From the NCBI RefSeq assembly GCF_010731755.1, contig NZ_AP022589.1, positions 1,922,001-1,986,000 of the forward strand: DNA of 64,000 nucleotides, written 5' to 3'. This DNA comes from Mycolicibacter minnesotensis (GTDB taxonomy: Bacteria > Actinomycetota > Actinomycetes > Mycobacteriales > Mycobacteriaceae). A program made the position numbers and the translations under genes. Under the pieces are notes generated by a model. It searched no databases. It was not told the origin of the DNA and saw only the letters and a program-made list of their open reading frames with translations. Shown here piece after piece: positions 17,696 through 26,679 of this stretch. Within the stretch, counting starts at the first letter, position 1, and each line of letters begins with the position of its first letter.

Positions 17696-18049
17696 CTACC
17701 GCCCCAGCGGCTTGTAGAACACCAGCCCATTGCCCTTGTTGTCATAGACCACCGCCCGGCGTTCATGGGCATCGTCGTAGGGGCCCTTCACGATTCCGCC
17801 GCCGCTGGCCTCGATGGCCTTTGCGGCGCCGTCGACGTCGTCGGTCTTGATGCCGACCACCACCTGGCCGTGGATGGGGTGATCGACTGCGGTCGCCAGG
17901 GCCAAGGTCACCGACCCGCCGTCCAGGGCGGCGAAGTGTGCGCCGTCGCGAAACTTCAGCGGCATGCCCAGGGTTTCGCTGTAGAACTTGATCGATTCGT
18001 CCAGGTCATCGGTGGACAAGATGATCATCCGGATGTCGTGGTCGCTCAT
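17696..18049 (-). CDS. VOC/glyoxalase-family protein
   Basis: This is a single VOC module of 117 residues with the beta-alpha-beta-beta-beta pattern: RMIILSTDDLDESIKFYSETLGMPLKF, ALDGGSVTLALA, then VVGIKTDDVDGAAKAIEASGG and VYDNKGNGLVFYKPLG. VOC proteins bind metal and include glyoxalases, dioxygenases and resistance proteins. The usual first metal-binding His is replaced by Ile/Leu residues and the last position is not Glu. A binding rather than enzymatic role is therefore possible. Confidence 0.82.
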   Translation of the reverse strand: MSDHDIRMIILSTDDLDESIKFYSETLGMPLKFRDGAHFAALDGGSVTLALATAVDHPIHGQVVVGIKTDDVDGAAKAIEASGGGIVKGPYDDAHERRAVVYDNKGNGLVFYKPLGR

Positions 18050-18083
18050 TGCTACCTCCCGTGATTTGGCCTCGGTTCAGGCT

Positions 18084-19034
18084 ATGCCCCGCTACCGTCA
18101 GCGGGTGGGTAAACGCATTGCCGCGACGGTGATCACGCTGGTCTTGGTCGCTTTGCTGGCCACCGCAGTGATCGCCGGCCGCACCACGCGCGCCGCCGAG
18201 CCCTTTGCCGAGGGGCTGGTGCTCGACCTGGCCGGCCCAGACCTCAACGTCCGCGAGTACGGCGAAGGCGATGACGACCACGCCATCGTGTTGCTGCACG
18301 GCTATTCGGCGTCCATCCAATGGTGGGAGGCGGTGGCTCCGGCGCTGGCGAACCAGTCCCGGGTGATTGCGATCGACTTGGTGGGCCACGGCGGCTCGGA
18401 GTCGCCCCGCGACGTGACGGCTTACAGTGCGCAGGGCCAGGCCACCGCCGTGCACCAGGCGCTGGACACCCTGGGCGTGCAGCACGCGGTGCTGGTCGGG
18501 CATTCGATGGGCGGCACCGTGGCCACCGCACTGGCCGAGAGCGCACCGGACCTGGTGGACCGCGTGATCGTCTCCGACACCCCCGCCGATCAGGGCCTCA
18601 CCGCCATGCCGGCGCTGGGCAACGTGGTGTGCTGGCCGGTGCTGGGCCCCTCGGTGGACCAGTTGCGTCGCTCGGAAACCATCGACCAGAGTTCGCTGCA
18701 AACCGGATTCGCCGCCGACTTTCCCATCCCTGCATTCGCCTACCGATCGTTGAAGCGCATGACTCACAACGCCTTGTGCGACGCCAAGACCGCAGGGCGG
18801 ATCAACGAACAGCGCGCCGTGGCCGACAGGCTGGCGGCCCTGGGCAAACCGGTGCTGGTGGTGTGGGGCGAGAACGACGTGCTTACTCCCACCGCCCCGA
18901 ACGTCGAACGCTATCGCGCGGCCGGTCTGCAACCGGTCGTCATCGCCGGATCAGGGCACAGTCCTTTGGTGGAGAAGCCCGACGAATTCATCAGTGCCAT
19001 CAACCAGTTCACCCGCACTTCCGGCAGCCGCTAG
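18084..19034 (+). CDS. Exported or membrane-anchored alpha/beta hydrolase
   Basis: The 316-residue protein has an N-terminal hydrophobic segment (ATVITLVLVALLATAVIAG) that should act as a signal peptide or anchor. The hydrolase core shows the oxyanion motif HGYSAS, nucleophile elbow GHSMGG, acid in WGENDVLTP and catalytic His in GSGHSPLVEKP. The substrate is unknown; the fold fits lipases, esterases and epoxide hydrolases. The ATG at 18084 is the first start before the hydrophobic run. The 3' end overlaps the convergent dipeptidase gene by 4 bp. Confidence 0.85.
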   Translation: MPRYRQRVGKRIAATVITLVLVALLATAVIAGRTTRAAEPFAEGLVLDLAGPDLNVREYGEGDDDHAIVLLHGYSASIQWWEAVAPALANQSRVIAIDLVGHGGSESPRDVTAYSAQGQATAVHQALDTLGVQHAVLVGHSMGGTVATALAESAPDLVDRVIVSDTPADQGLTAMPALGNVVCWPVLGPSVDQLRRSETIDQSSLQTGFAADFPIPAFAYRSLKRMTHNALCDAKTAGRINEQRAVADRLAALGKPVLVVWGENDVLTPTAPNVERYRAAGLQPVVIAGSGHSPLVEKPDEFISAINQFTRTSGSR

Positions 19035-19987
19035 CCAGTCCACACCTGCTGGGCCACGCGGCGGAAGTTGCCGCCCAGGACGGCGCTGACGTCGGCCTCG
19101 CTCCAGCCCCGAGCACCAAGATGTGCGCGCAGGCCCAGCCAGGTCTCGGGCGCCATCCACTGGATCGGACCCCAGCGCGTATAGCTCTCGTCGAACAACT
19201 CCGGATTGGCCAGCATCTCGGCGTTGAAGTTCGCGTGGTCGAAGGAGTGGTCAGTGCTGACGCCCACATGCTCGATTCCCACCAGCTCGACCGCGTACTC
19301 CAGGTGACGAGCCACCGCGTCGAGAGTGGGGGTGTTGGGGCCCAAAAAGATTCCGACCGCGGTGATTCCGACGACGCCACCGGTGGATGCGCACGCCCTC
19401 GCCTGATCATCGGTGATATTGCGGGGATGATCCCACAGCGCCCGCATACACGAATGGCTGTACACCACAGGGCCCTTCGACACCGCACACATATCCAGGC
19501 CGGTCCGGGCGCTGCAGTGCGAGCCATCCGGAATCATCCCCACGGCGTTCATCTCGGCCACGATCGCGCGGCCCCAGGAGGACAGGCCCGCGTCCACCGA
19601 GTCCAGGCAACCGCTACCCGCGCGGTTGGCGTGGTTATAGGTGGGCAGCAGGGTCCGCACCCCGTGCTCGGCTAAGACGGCCAGGTTGGCCAGGTCGTCA
19701 TCGAGAGGGTTGGAGTCCTCCAGGTCGAACACCACCGCGATGCCGCCCGCACCGGTGATCGCGTCGACATCAGCGACGGTGGCCGCCACGGCCAGGTCTG
19801 GGTGGGCCTCGATGGCGCGACGAAAGTGTTGGAGCAGGGCCAGGCTGTCGGCAAAACCCTGCGGTGCGTAGCCCGCATTCACCGACAGCAGCACTCCGCC
19901 GGGATGCTGGTAGCGGGTCAGCGGCGTGACCTCGGCCCCGACCTGCAAAGGCAGACACGTGTGCTGGTCCCACAGCAGTGTGCTCAT
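19031..19987 (-). CDS. Membrane-dipeptidase-family (M19) protein with altered metal site
   Basis: The 318-residue TIM-barrel protein belongs to the renal dipeptidase family. Likely ligands are Glu in VVFDLEDSN, His in DGSHCSAR, His in VVYSHSCM and Asp in GVSTDHSFD. The first motif, normally DGHxDLP, reads D-Q-H-T-C-L-P (residues 7-13), so Cys replaces the second metal-binding Asp. There is no signal peptide, so it is cytosolic. The start ATG 19987 puts this motif at the expected N-terminal position. Loss or change of zinc chemistry is possible. Confidence 0.85.
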   Translation of the reverse strand: MSTLLWDQHTCLPLQVGAEVTPLTRYQHPGGVLLSVNAGYAPQGFADSLALLQHFRRAIEAHPDLAVAATVADVDAITGAGGIAVVFDLEDSNPLDDDLANLAVLAEHGVRTLLPTYNHANRAGSGCLDSVDAGLSSWGRAIVAEMNAVGMIPDGSHCSARTGLDMCAVSKGPVVYSHSCMRALWDHPRNITDDQARACASTGGVVGITAVGIFLGPNTPTLDAVARHLEYAVELVGIEHVGVSTDHSFDHANFNAEMLANPELFDESYTRWGPIQWMAPETWLGLRAHLGARGWSEADVSAVLGGNFRRVAQQVWTG

Positions 19988-20041
19988 AGCCGATGATCTT
20001 GCTCTGCGCCGCGCCTGAGTGCGACGCATTAATCTAGCCCC

Positions 20042-20653
20042 ATGGCAATCGACTCGCGGCCCGCGCTCAAGTCCGATATTCCCTCGCTGGCGAAGGCGCT
20101 GGGGCGCGCGTTCTACGACGATCCGGTGTCGATGTGGCTGCTGCCCGACGACGATGCCCGCACCGAGCAGTTGGCGACGTTCTTCGGTACCTCAACCCGG
20201 GTCCATCACCTGGCCGGTGGTGGCGTTGAAGTCGCCGACGACGGTGCGGCAGTCGGGGCAGCAGCGCTGTGGGACCCGCCCAACCAGTGGAAGCAGTCTT
20301 TCTGGTCGCAGCTGCGGATGGTGCCGTCGTTGTTCCGCTCGTTCGGCTTCCGTCTGGGGCAGGGCCGGATGCTCTCAGATCTGTTGGACGCCAACCACCC
20401 CGAGGAACCGCACTGGTATTTGGCGGTGATCGGCAGCGACCCCTCGGTGCGTGGCCGAGGATTCGGACAGGCCGTCATGCAACCGCGCCTGGACCGCTGC
20501 GACGCCGAACTGTGCCCGGCCTACCTGGAGTCCAGCAAGTTCGAGAACGTGCCGTACTACGAGCGTTTCGGTTTCCGGGTGATCGGCGAGATCAACCTGC
20601 CCAACGGCGGCCCGACATTGTGGAAGATGTGGCGGGAGCCGCAGCACCCCTAG
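20042..20653 (+). CDS. GNAT-family N-acetyltransferase (Rv0133-like)
   Basis: A single GNAT domain of 203 residues has strand EPHWYLAVIGSDPSVRGRGFGQAVM with the acetyl-CoA motif RGRGFG. The acceptor-side end is LESSKFENVPYYERFGFRVIGE. The central part (AALWDPPNQWKQSF) resembles M. tuberculosis Rv0133, which sits near Rv0135c there as this gene does here. The amine substrate is unknown. Confidence 0.85.
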   Translation: MAIDSRPALKSDIPSLAKALGRAFYDDPVSMWLLPDDDARTEQLATFFGTSTRVHHLAGGGVEVADDGAAVGAAALWDPPNQWKQSFWSQLRMVPSLFRSFGFRLGQGRMLSDLLDANHPEEPHWYLAVIGSDPSVRGRGFGQAVMQPRLDRCDAELCPAYLESSKFENVPYYERFGFRVIGEINLPNGGPTLWKMWREPQHP

Positions 20654-20667
20654 GGCGCGGCTGCCGG

Positions 20668-21795
20668 TCAATCTTCGAGGGAGCCACCCAGGCGTTCGGC
20701 GGCGGCGATGTAGTCCTCGACGAACTCGAAGACGACGTCGCGTGCGGGCTTGACCTTGTTCATCAGTCCGACGCCCTGGCCGACGAAGTAAGTGGACAGT
20801 GCTTGTGCCCCACGGTGTCCGGTGGCGGCAAGCTTGTCGATGCGGCGCAGGGTGGGCTCGGCCAGCATGGACTGCAGCGGCAGCGGCAGCGTCGGGTGGC
20901 CCTTCTCATTGGGGCGCCAGGCATCGGTCCATTCCGAGACCAGTTGGCGGGCGGGCTTGCCGGTGCGTGCGGTCGAGCGAATGGTGTCGCGCGAGGTGGC
21001 TTCCAGCATTTTCTGCACGGTGTGCGGTTCGGTTTCGGCTTCCTCGGTGGTGAGCCACACCGAGCCCGTCCAGGCACCGGCAGCACCTAAGGCCACGCAG
21101 GCCGCCATCTGACGACCGGTGACGATTCCGCCGGCGGCAAGTACGGGAACGGCGTTGTCGATGGCGTCGATGACTTCGGGAACGACCACCAGCGTCGACA
21201 CCTCGCCGCAGTGTCCGCCGGCCTCGGTGCCCTGGGCGACGATGAGGTCGACACCGTGAGCCACCTGCTTGAGGGCGTGTTCCTTGGCGCCCACCAGGGC
21301 CGCGACCGGGATGTCGTTGTCCTTGCCGGACTTGATCATGTAGTCCGGCGGAACGCCGAGCGCGTTGGCCATCATCCGGATGGGGTGAGCGACGGCCACC
21401 TCAAGAAGCTGTTCTCCCGCGCTGCCGGCCAGCATGGCCGAGCCCACCCGCGGCTTTTCCTCGGGCTCGATGTCGTGTTGCGCCAGCAGGTCTGCGATGA
21501 AGGCCCGGTACTCAGCGGGAATGCGGTCGGAAAGCTGGCCACCCGAAAGGTTTTCGCCCTTGCCTTCGAATTTCGCGGGCACGATGATGTCGATGCCGTA
21601 GGGCTTCCCCTTGACCTGTTCGTCGATCCAGCTGAGTTCCTGGTCCAACCGTTCCGGGGTGTAGGCGGCTCCGCCGAACACCCCGAAGCCGCCCGCGTTG
21701 GTCACCGCGGCCACCACGTCGCGGCAGTGGCTGAAGGCGAACAGCGGGAATTCGATGCCGTACTGCTCGCAGATGGGGGTCTTCACGGTGGCCAC
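20668..21795 (-). CDS. Nitronate monooxygenase-family flavoprotein
   Basis: The 375-residue FMN-dependent TIM barrel has FAFSHCRDVVAAVTNAGGFGVFG at the start, the FMN phosphate-binding GTEAGGHCGE, and the glycine-rich VLAAGGIVTGRQMAACVALGAAG strand-loop pair. Members oxidise alkyl nitronates, and 2-nitropropane dioxygenase is an older name. It starts at a GTG. It stands alone between GNAT and the phosphatase-like triplet. Confidence 0.87.
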   Translation of the reverse strand: MATVKTPICEQYGIEFPLFAFSHCRDVVAAVTNAGGFGVFGGAAYTPERLDQELSWIDEQVKGKPYGIDIIVPAKFEGKGENLSGGQLSDRIPAEYRAFIADLLAQHDIEPEEKPRVGSAMLAGSAGEQLLEVAVAHPIRMMANALGVPPDYMIKSGKDNDIPVAALVGAKEHALKQVAHGVDLIVAQGTEAGGHCGEVSTLVVVPEVIDAIDNAVPVLAAGGIVTGRQMAACVALGAAGAWTGSVWLTTEEAETEPHTVQKMLEATSRDTIRSTARTGKPARQLVSEWTDAWRPNEKGHPTLPLPLQSMLAEPTLRRIDKLAATGHRGAQALSTYFVGQGVGLMNKVKPARDVVFEFVEDYIAAAERLGGSLED

Positions 21796-21943
21796 CGTTC
21801 CTCATGTTTGACAGGGCGCGAGGAGGGCCGACGGCCGGGTCCTGGCCCCGTGGGGTGAAGTTACTGCCAGGACGTTATCGCAGCGCACCCGAAGCGCCGC
21901 CAGGCCCGGTCGATTGGCTTGGCGGCGCTTCGGTGCTCAGGTG

Positions 21944-23383
21944 TCAGCCTGCCAGCGCGGTCAGGTCCAGCAGCGCGGCCAGGTCGGTGTCCCCGAGGTT
22001 CGGGGTGGGGACGGTGTCGCTGGCCAGCAGGGCCTCCAGGCCGGTGAACTCGGCACTTCCCGGAGCCGGCAGTGGTGCGTCGGTGGGCGGAATGACTCCC
22101 GAACCCGTCAGGTAGGCGACGCCACGTGCCATCAGCTGGAGCACATCGACCGACAGACCACCGAAGAAGTCGTTGATCTGCTGACCGACCTCGGCCAGGC
22201 CGCTGATCAGGAAGATGTCCTGGTCGACGATCGACTGCAGGAACTTGTCGATGTCGCCGACCACGCCGTTGAGCAGGTAGGGGATGGTGGCCACCACCGT
22301 GCGCAACCCGAGCGCGAGGTCGTTGCCGATGTTCGGGTAGCCATACATCGCGATCGCGGAGGTGAGCGCGTCTTTGAGGTCGACCGGCGAGACGATGCTG
22401 TTGACGATGTTGGGGTCGGTGAACATCGGGGAGCCGTCGAAGTCCGACCGCAGCGGGATGCCGAAGAGCTGCAAGATGGTCGGGGTGATGTCGGCGATCG
22501 AGTAGTTCAGGTTCTGGCTGCCGTCGGTGGCGTTGTCGCCGGCCTGGTCGAAGATCACGAACTGCGTGGTCTCGTTGGGCGACTGGAAGCCGTGCCCGAA
22601 GCCCAGCGACATCTGGTGGCCGTGGTCGGTGGTGATGATGATCGACCAGTCGTCGCCGGTCTCGGCCCGCGCGTAGGCGACCGCGTCCAGGATCTGCTGG
22701 ATGTTGCCGCCGACGTTGATGACGGCCTGGGCGTACTCCGCCGAGCCGCCGCCGTAGGAGTGTCCGGCCTCATCGGCCTGCACCTGGTAGGAGAAGATGA
22801 AGTTGTCGATGTTCGGGTTGGTGGTGGTCGCCAGAATCTGGGCGATGGTCTGCGACGTAACTGCTGCGTCGGTGTCGGCCCAGCTGTTCTGGAACGGCAC
22901 GAACAAGTTGTTGTCGGCAGGGTAACCGCCTGATTCGCCGATCTGGTTGATGTAGTCCCAGTCGGCGATCACCGTGGTTTCGATGTCTGGCCGGTTGTAC
23001 TCGATCAGGTTGATCACGGTGGGCCACGAGTTGTACGGCGACGATTCGAACACGTTGTTGATCACGCCGTGCTTGTCGTCCCACACGCCGGTCAGGACGG
23101 TCGACCACGACGGTCCGGAGATCGTGGTGTGGTTGACCTCGGTGGCCGCCCCGGTGATGCCCCAGTCCATCGCGGTCTTGAAGCCGCTGCCGTCGGTGTA
23201 GGCGTACTCCAGGATCTTGGAGAGGTTGGTGCCGTCGGTGCCGATCAGCAGCACGTGCTCGGCAGCCAGTAGCCAGTCTGCCGTCGTAGCGGACAGCCCC
23301 ACGGGCGTTCCGACGGCGGCTCCGGTCCCGGCAACCAAGCCGGCGACGACAACACCACTCAGAAACTTCTTGGTTGTGATCAC
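21944..23383 (-). CDS. Exported alkaline-phosphatase-superfamily phosphodiesterase, copy 1
   Basis: The 479-residue protein begins with a signal-like segment (KKFLSGVVVAGLVAGTGAAVG). Metal and catalytic residues are visible: LLIGTDGTN (Asp), SGPSWSTVLTGVWDDKHG (Thr nucleophile), QADEAGHSYGGG (Asp and final His), ITTDHGHQ and LGFGHGFQS. The family contains nucleotide pyrophosphatases and phosphodiesterases. About 120 residues after the catalytic domain (ALGLRTVVATIPYLLNG onward, then GVIPPTDAPLPAPG) are shared by all three copies here. The GTG start is set by the conserved spacing to the promoter, and a GGGAA ribosome-binding site precedes it. Confidence 0.87.
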   Translation of the reverse strand: MITTKKFLSGVVVAGLVAGTGAAVGTPVGLSATTADWLLAAEHVLLIGTDGTNLSKILEYAYTDGSGFKTAMDWGITGAATEVNHTTISGPSWSTVLTGVWDDKHGVINNVFESSPYNSWPTVINLIEYNRPDIETTVIADWDYINQIGESGGYPADNNLFVPFQNSWADTDAAVTSQTIAQILATTTNPNIDNFIFSYQVQADEAGHSYGGGSAEYAQAVINVGGNIQQILDAVAYARAETGDDWSIIITTDHGHQMSLGFGHGFQSPNETTQFVIFDQAGDNATDGSQNLNYSIADITPTILQLFGIPLRSDFDGSPMFTDPNIVNSIVSPVDLKDALTSAIAMYGYPNIGNDLALGLRTVVATIPYLLNGVVGDIDKFLQSIVDQDIFLISGLAEVGQQINDFFGGLSVDVLQLMARGVAYLTGSGVIPPTDAPLPAPGSAEFTGLEALLASDTVPTPNLGDTDLAALLDLTALAG

Positions 23384-23426
23384 GATCGGATTCCCTCGTC
23401 CAAGTCCTGCCGGCCAATTGATCGCG

Positions 23427-23458
23427 ACACTATCAGTCACCCAGAGAAAACTCAGCTT
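23427..23458 (-). promoter_or_regulatory. Conserved promoter of phosphodiesterase copy 1
   Basis: The minus strand has AAGCTGAG, then CTGGG, then an extended -10 TGATAGTGT. The -10 lies 44 bp from the GTG start, the same distance as in the two paralogues. Confidence 0.6.
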
Positions 23459-23546
23459 TCTGGGCAATTTTCCTCATGTGAGCAGGGAGTTGCTGAGGAG
23501 TGCGCCCGACATTTCACCCGGCCGCACACATGCGCGCTGGGCTGTA

Positions 23547-25001
23547 TCAGCCCGCCACGACGCCGAGGTCCAGCAGCGGAGGCAGCTCGGGGGCCACCAC
23601 CTCAGGGGCCGCTAAGCCGGTGAACAGGGTGTCCAGCGAGCCGGTGAACTCCGCGATGCCCGGGGGAGGCAGGGGCGCGTCGCTCGGCGGGATCACACCG
23701 GCACCGGTGAAGTAGGCGACCACCCGGCCGATGTCGGTGAGGACGTCTGCCGTGGCGTCGCCGACGGTCTTGAGCACCCACTGGGCGCCTTCGGCCAGCC
23801 CGCTGATCAAGAAGATGTCCTGGTCGACGATGGTCTGCAGGTAGTTGAGGATGGGCGGCATGGCGTAGTTCTCGAGGAAGTAGCCCGCCCCGCCCGCCAG
23901 CGCGCGGATGCTCAGCATCACGTCGATGCCGATGTTCGGGTAGCCGTAGCTCTCGATGGCAGAGGTGAGGGCCTGCTTGAGATCGGTGGGGAAGACGATG
24001 CTGTTCAAGATGTCCGGATCGGACTGCATCGGGACGCCGTCGAAGTCCGACCGCATCGGGATACCGAAGACCTGCAGGATCGTGGGGGTGATGTCGACGG
24101 TCTGGTAGGTCAAGCTCTGGCCGCCGGCCTGGGCCTCGTTTCCGGCCAGTGACAACATGACGAAGCTGGAGGTCTCATTGGGCGACTGGAAGCCGTGGCC
24201 CAGGCTGAATCCGAAGAGGTCCGGGTTCTGCTGGTGGCCGTGGTCGGTGACCGCGATGATCGTCCACTTGTCGCCGGTGGCCGCTTCGGCGGCCGCGACC
24301 GCGTCCAGGATCTCCTTCCAGTTGGCCCCGACGTTGATCACGGCGTCCCGGTACTCATCCGAGCCGCCGCCGAAGGAGTGCCCGGCATGGTCAACCTGCG
24401 ACTGGTAGGAAAACATGAAGGTGTCGAGGTTCGGGTTGGTGGTGGTCGCCAGAATCCGGGAGATGGTCTCCTGGGTGACCAGCGAATCCATCTCCGCTGA
24501 GGTGGATCCACCGCTGATGCCGATGATGTTGTCGGCCGGGTAGCCGCCCGTGGACGCGATCTCGGTGAATAGGCCGCGGCCGGAGATCACGGTGGTGTCG
24601 ACCTCGGGCTTGAAGTACTCGATCAGGTTGAACACCGACGGCCAGGTTGTGTACGGCTCGGGCCGGTAGACGTTGCTGACCACGCCGTGCTTGTCGTCCC
24701 ACACCCCGGTGAGGATCGTCGACCACGACGGTGTGGACATCGTCATGTGGCCGGCGATGGTGGTGGCCGCGGTGATGCCCCGGTCCATCAGCATCTTGAA
24801 GCCACTGTCGTCGTTGTAGGCGTACTCCAGGATCTTGTCCAGGTTGGTGCCGTCCGTGCCGAGCAGCAGGACGTGCTCGGCAGCCAGCATCCAATCGGCG
24901 GTCACCGTGGACAGGCCCACCTGCGTGCCCACCACCGAACCCGTTCCCGCGACCATGCTGGCGACAGCCGCACCACAGAGAACTCGCTTGATTGTCATCA
25001 C
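23547..25001 (-). CDS. Exported alkaline-phosphatase-superfamily phosphodiesterase, copy 2
   Basis: The 484-residue paralogue has the same order of motifs: LLLGTDGTN, STPSWSTILTGVWDDKHG, QVDHAGHSFGGG, AVTDHGHQQ and FSLGHGFQSP, plus the shared C-terminal region. It is the most divergent of the three in the middle (ISGRGLFTEIASTGG) and in the extended tail (FTGLAAPEVVAPELPPLL). The GTG at 25001 aligns with the starts of the other copies, and a GAGGGAA ribosome-binding site precedes it. The 163-bp gap before copy 1 carries the copy 1 promoter. Confidence 0.87.
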   Translation of the reverse strand: MMTIKRVLCGAAVASMVAGTGSVVGTQVGLSTVTADWMLAAEHVLLLGTDGTNLDKILEYAYNDDSGFKMLMDRGITAATTIAGHMTMSTPSWSTILTGVWDDKHGVVSNVYRPEPYTTWPSVFNLIEYFKPEVDTTVISGRGLFTEIASTGGYPADNIIGISGGSTSAEMDSLVTQETISRILATTTNPNLDTFMFSYQSQVDHAGHSFGGGSDEYRDAVINVGANWKEILDAVAAAEAATGDKWTIIAVTDHGHQQNPDLFGFSLGHGFQSPNETSSFVMLSLAGNEAQAGGQSLTYQTVDITPTILQVFGIPMRSDFDGVPMQSDPDILNSIVFPTDLKQALTSAIESYGYPNIGIDVMLSIRALAGGAGYFLENYAMPPILNYLQTIVDQDIFLISGLAEGAQWVLKTVGDATADVLTDIGRVVAYFTGAGVIPPSDAPLPPPGIAEFTGSLDTLFTGLAAPEVVAPELPPLLDLGVVAG

Positions 25002-25044
25002 GATCGCATTCCCTCGCCGAAGTTGTCCGGGCTGATTTGCGGCG

Positions 25045-25076
25045 ATACTAACAGTTCCCCAGGCAATCCACAGCTT
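25045..25076 (-). promoter_or_regulatory. Conserved promoter of phosphodiesterase copy 2
   Basis: The minus strand has AAGCTGTG, CTGGG and an extended -10 TGTTAGTAT, 44 bp from the GTG. TAGTAT is the best -10 of the three copies. Confidence 0.62.
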
Positions 25077-25183
25077 GAGTCCGAACGTGACCTATTTGTG
25101 CAGGAAGTTACTGAGGAATCTCTGGGCGACCGTCGCGATCTTGGATATCGCACCGGTTGCTCAGAGGTGCCTCGGGCCCGGTG

Positions 25184-26578
25184 TCAGCCCACCAGGGCAT
25201 CGAAGTCGAGCAGGGACTCCAGTCCGGTGAACTCTGCGACGCCGGGCAGTGGCGCATCGGTGGGCGCGATCACGCCCGAGCCGAGCAGGTGCGTAATGCC
25301 CTGTGCCACCGTGTTGGTGATGTCCACCGTCAGGCCGCCGAAGAAGCCGTTGATCAGCTGAGCGCCCTCGGCCAGCCCGCTGATCAGGAAGATGTCCTGG
25401 TTGACGATCCCCTGCAGGAACTGGTCGATCTGGTTGACAAAAGTGTTGAGGAAGTAGGGGACGGAGCCGACCAACGTCCGGAACCCCAAGGTGAGCTCAT
25501 TGCCGATATTGGGGTAGCCGTACATCGCCAGCGCCGCCAGGAGTGCCTGTTGGAGGTCGACGGGCGTGACGTGGCTGTTCAGAACGGTCGGGTCGTCGGT
25601 CAGCGAGACGCCGTCGAAGTCCGACCGCAGGTCGATGCCGAACAGCGACAGGATCGTCGGGGTGATGTCGGCGATCGAGAAGTTCAGGTTCTGGCTGCCG
25701 TCGGTCGCGTTGTTGCCGGCTTGATCGAAGATGACGAACGACGACGTTTCGTTGGGTGACTGGAAGCCGTGGCCGATGCTGAGGCCGGGCAGGGTCACCG
25801 TCTGCTGGTGGCCGTGGTCGGTGGTGATCATGATCGACCAGTCGTCGCCGGTGAGCGCCTGCACCTGGGCGATCGCGGCCAGAATCTGCTGGAGGTTGCC
25901 GCCGAGGTTGATGATGGCCTGCTGGTACTCCTCCGACCCGCCGGCGAACTCGTGTCCGGCGTGGTCGGCCTGGCTCTGGTAGGAGAACAGGAAATTGGAG
26001 ATGTCGTCTGGGTTGTCCGCGGTGGCGAGGATCTGGGCGATGGTGAGGGCGGTGACCGATGCGTCGCTGTCGGCCGGACTGTCCCCGGGCCCGACGAAGA
26101 CGTTGTTGTCGACCGGGTATCCCCCGGAGTCGGCCAGCTGGTTGAGGTACTCCCAGTTGCTGATGATCGTGGTGTTGATCTCGGGCTTGTTGTACTCGAT
26201 CAGGTTGAACACCGACGGCCACAGGTTGTAGGGCTCGGCGCGGAAAATGTTGTTGAAGACGCCGTGCTTGTCGTCCCACACTCCGGTGAGGACCGTCGAC
26301 CAGGACGGTCCAGACAGCGTGGTGTGGTTGATGATGCTGGCGGTTCCGGTGATGCCCTGGTCCATCGCGGTCTTGAAACCGCTGTCGTCGTTGTAGGCGT
26401 ACTCCAGAACCTTGGAGAGGTTCACGCCGTCGAGGCCGATCAGCAACACGTGCTCGGCGGTGAGCATCCAGTCGGCGGTCACCTTCGACAGACCCACCTG
26501 CGTCCCGACCGCGGCGCCCGCTCCCGCTACCAGGCTGGCGGCGGCGGCACCGCAGAGAAACTTCTTCACTGTTGTCAC
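25184..26578 (-). CDS. Exported alkaline-phosphatase-superfamily phosphodiesterase, copy 3
   Basis: The 464-residue copy has LLIGLDGVN in place of GTDGTN, SGPSWSTVLTGVWDDKHG, QADHAGHEFAGG, ITTDHGHQQ and LSIGHGFQSP. The signal segment (KKFLCGAAAASLVAGAGAAVG) and C-terminal region match the others. The tail is the shortest, ending FTGLESLLDFDALVG. The GTG at 26578 sits at the conserved 44-bp distance from the -10 box. As the most upstream copy it is followed by copies 2 and 1, each with its own promoter. Confidence 0.87.
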   Translation of the reverse strand: MTTVKKFLCGAAAASLVAGAGAAVGTQVGLSKVTADWMLTAEHVLLIGLDGVNLSKVLEYAYNDDSGFKTAMDQGITGTASIINHTTLSGPSWSTVLTGVWDDKHGVFNNIFRAEPYNLWPSVFNLIEYNKPEINTTIISNWEYLNQLADSGGYPVDNNVFVGPGDSPADSDASVTALTIAQILATADNPDDISNFLFSYQSQADHAGHEFAGGSEEYQQAIINLGGNLQQILAAIAQVQALTGDDWSIMITTDHGHQQTVTLPGLSIGHGFQSPNETSSFVIFDQAGNNATDGSQNLNFSIADITPTILSLFGIDLRSDFDGVSLTDDPTVLNSHVTPVDLQQALLAALAMYGYPNIGNELTLGFRTLVGSVPYFLNTFVNQIDQFLQGIVNQDIFLISGLAEGAQLINGFFGGLTVDITNTVAQGITHLLGSGVIAPTDAPLPGVAEFTGLESLLDFDALVG

Positions 26579-26621
26579 GATCGAGGCCTCTCGCCGAAGT
26601 CGGGTGAACCGGTTGGCCGCG

Positions 26622-26653
26622 ATGCTAGCAGTTACCCAGGTATTCCTCAGCTT
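26622..26653 (-). promoter_or_regulatory. Conserved promoter of phosphodiesterase copy 3
   Basis: The minus strand has AAGCTGAG, CTGGG and an extended -10 TGCTAGCAT, 44 bp from the GTG start. Confidence 0.6.
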
Positions 26654-26679
26654 TCTCGCAGTATCTGGGCGCGAGGGGG

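Noticed and set aside
17988..18083. N-terminal extension of the alpha/beta hydrolase from 17988
   Set aside because: It would overlap the VOC gene start on the other strand and place 32 polar residues before the signal-like helix. ATG 18084 fits better.
21944..26653. Possible gene conversion or assembly duplication of the phosphodiesterase triplet
   Set aside because: The three copies differ throughout, including signal peptides, tails and intergenic lengths, so they are diverged paralogues rather than collapsed or repeated assembly.
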